Assembly: GCA_037355855.1 (NCBI GenBank)
Contig: CM074760.1
Location: 233,501 to 297,500, forward strand
Origin: Pseudo-nitzschia pungens
Lineage: Eukaryota; Bacillariophyta; Bacillariophyceae; Bacillariales; Bacillariaceae
Direction of reading: 5' to 3'
Length of the DNA stretch: 64,000 nt
Below the pieces are notes generated by a model, which saw only the letters and a list, made by a program, of their open reading frames with translations, had not been told where the DNA came from and did not search any database. Of the stretch, positions 63,992 through 64,000 are shown one piece after another. Numbering within the stretch: position 1 is the first letter of the stretch; the number at the start of each line of letters is the position of its first letter. The position numbers and the translations under genes are program-made.

Positions 63992-64000
63992 GGCCGCCGC

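Overview
The window looks like nuclear DNA of a eukaryotic microalga, most likely a pennate diatom (inference). The reasons are long DUF4116 repeat proteins, a fragment of the DUF6824 motif typical of diatom proteins, sparse genes with few short GT-AG introns, and core eukaryotic genes (a NOT3/5 subunit of CCR4-NOT, a mitochondrial adrenodoxin/ferredoxin reductase, an LCAT-like acyltransferase, a SET protein). No prokaryotic operons, CRISPR arrays or confident RNA genes were seen.

Layout. 1-5.1 kb: mostly simple-sequence DNA, with perhaps the last codons of a gene at the left edge. 5.1-23.3 kb: a cluster of minus-strand DUF4116 genes built from 25-aa (75-bp) units. It holds four long genes in tandem (5.1-7.9, 11.2-12.4, 13.7-16.1 and 18.3-20.0 kb), a divergent GC-rich member (21.9-23.3 kb) and decayed copies between them. 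The four tandem genes share 5' flanks, and the first three also share intergenic blocks, so whole gene-plus-flank units were duplicated. Further relics lie at 25.6-26.7 and 28.1-28.9 kb, and another intact, differently built member at 55.7-57.3 kb. 29.6-33.3 kb: a composite satellite made of four alternating modules. 33.4-46.1 kb: mobile-element territory. It contains an unknown 197-aa protein, a gene whose exon-intron unit is tandemly duplicated, a broken 2OG-Fe(II) oxygenase-like gene, a possible solo copia-type LTR, an AT-rich repeat field, a Plavaka/CACTA-like DDE transposase, a two-exon coiled-coil partner gene and a 22-bp minisatellite. 47.4-64 kb: housekeeping genes separated by simple-sequence spacers.

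How it fits together. The DUF4116 cluster shows unit duplication, apparent homogenisation, microhomology deletion, frameshift and fragmentation side by side, as in a fast-evolving repeat-protein family; its function is unknown. The 33-46 kb block can be read as one or more nested transposons, with the oxygenase-like gene, transposase and coiled-coil gene as candidate cargo and machinery.

Caution. Several single-base frameshifts occur, including two in the otherwise conserved LCAT-like gene. Residual assembly indels are therefore a real alternative to pseudogenisation for every one-base break noted here.
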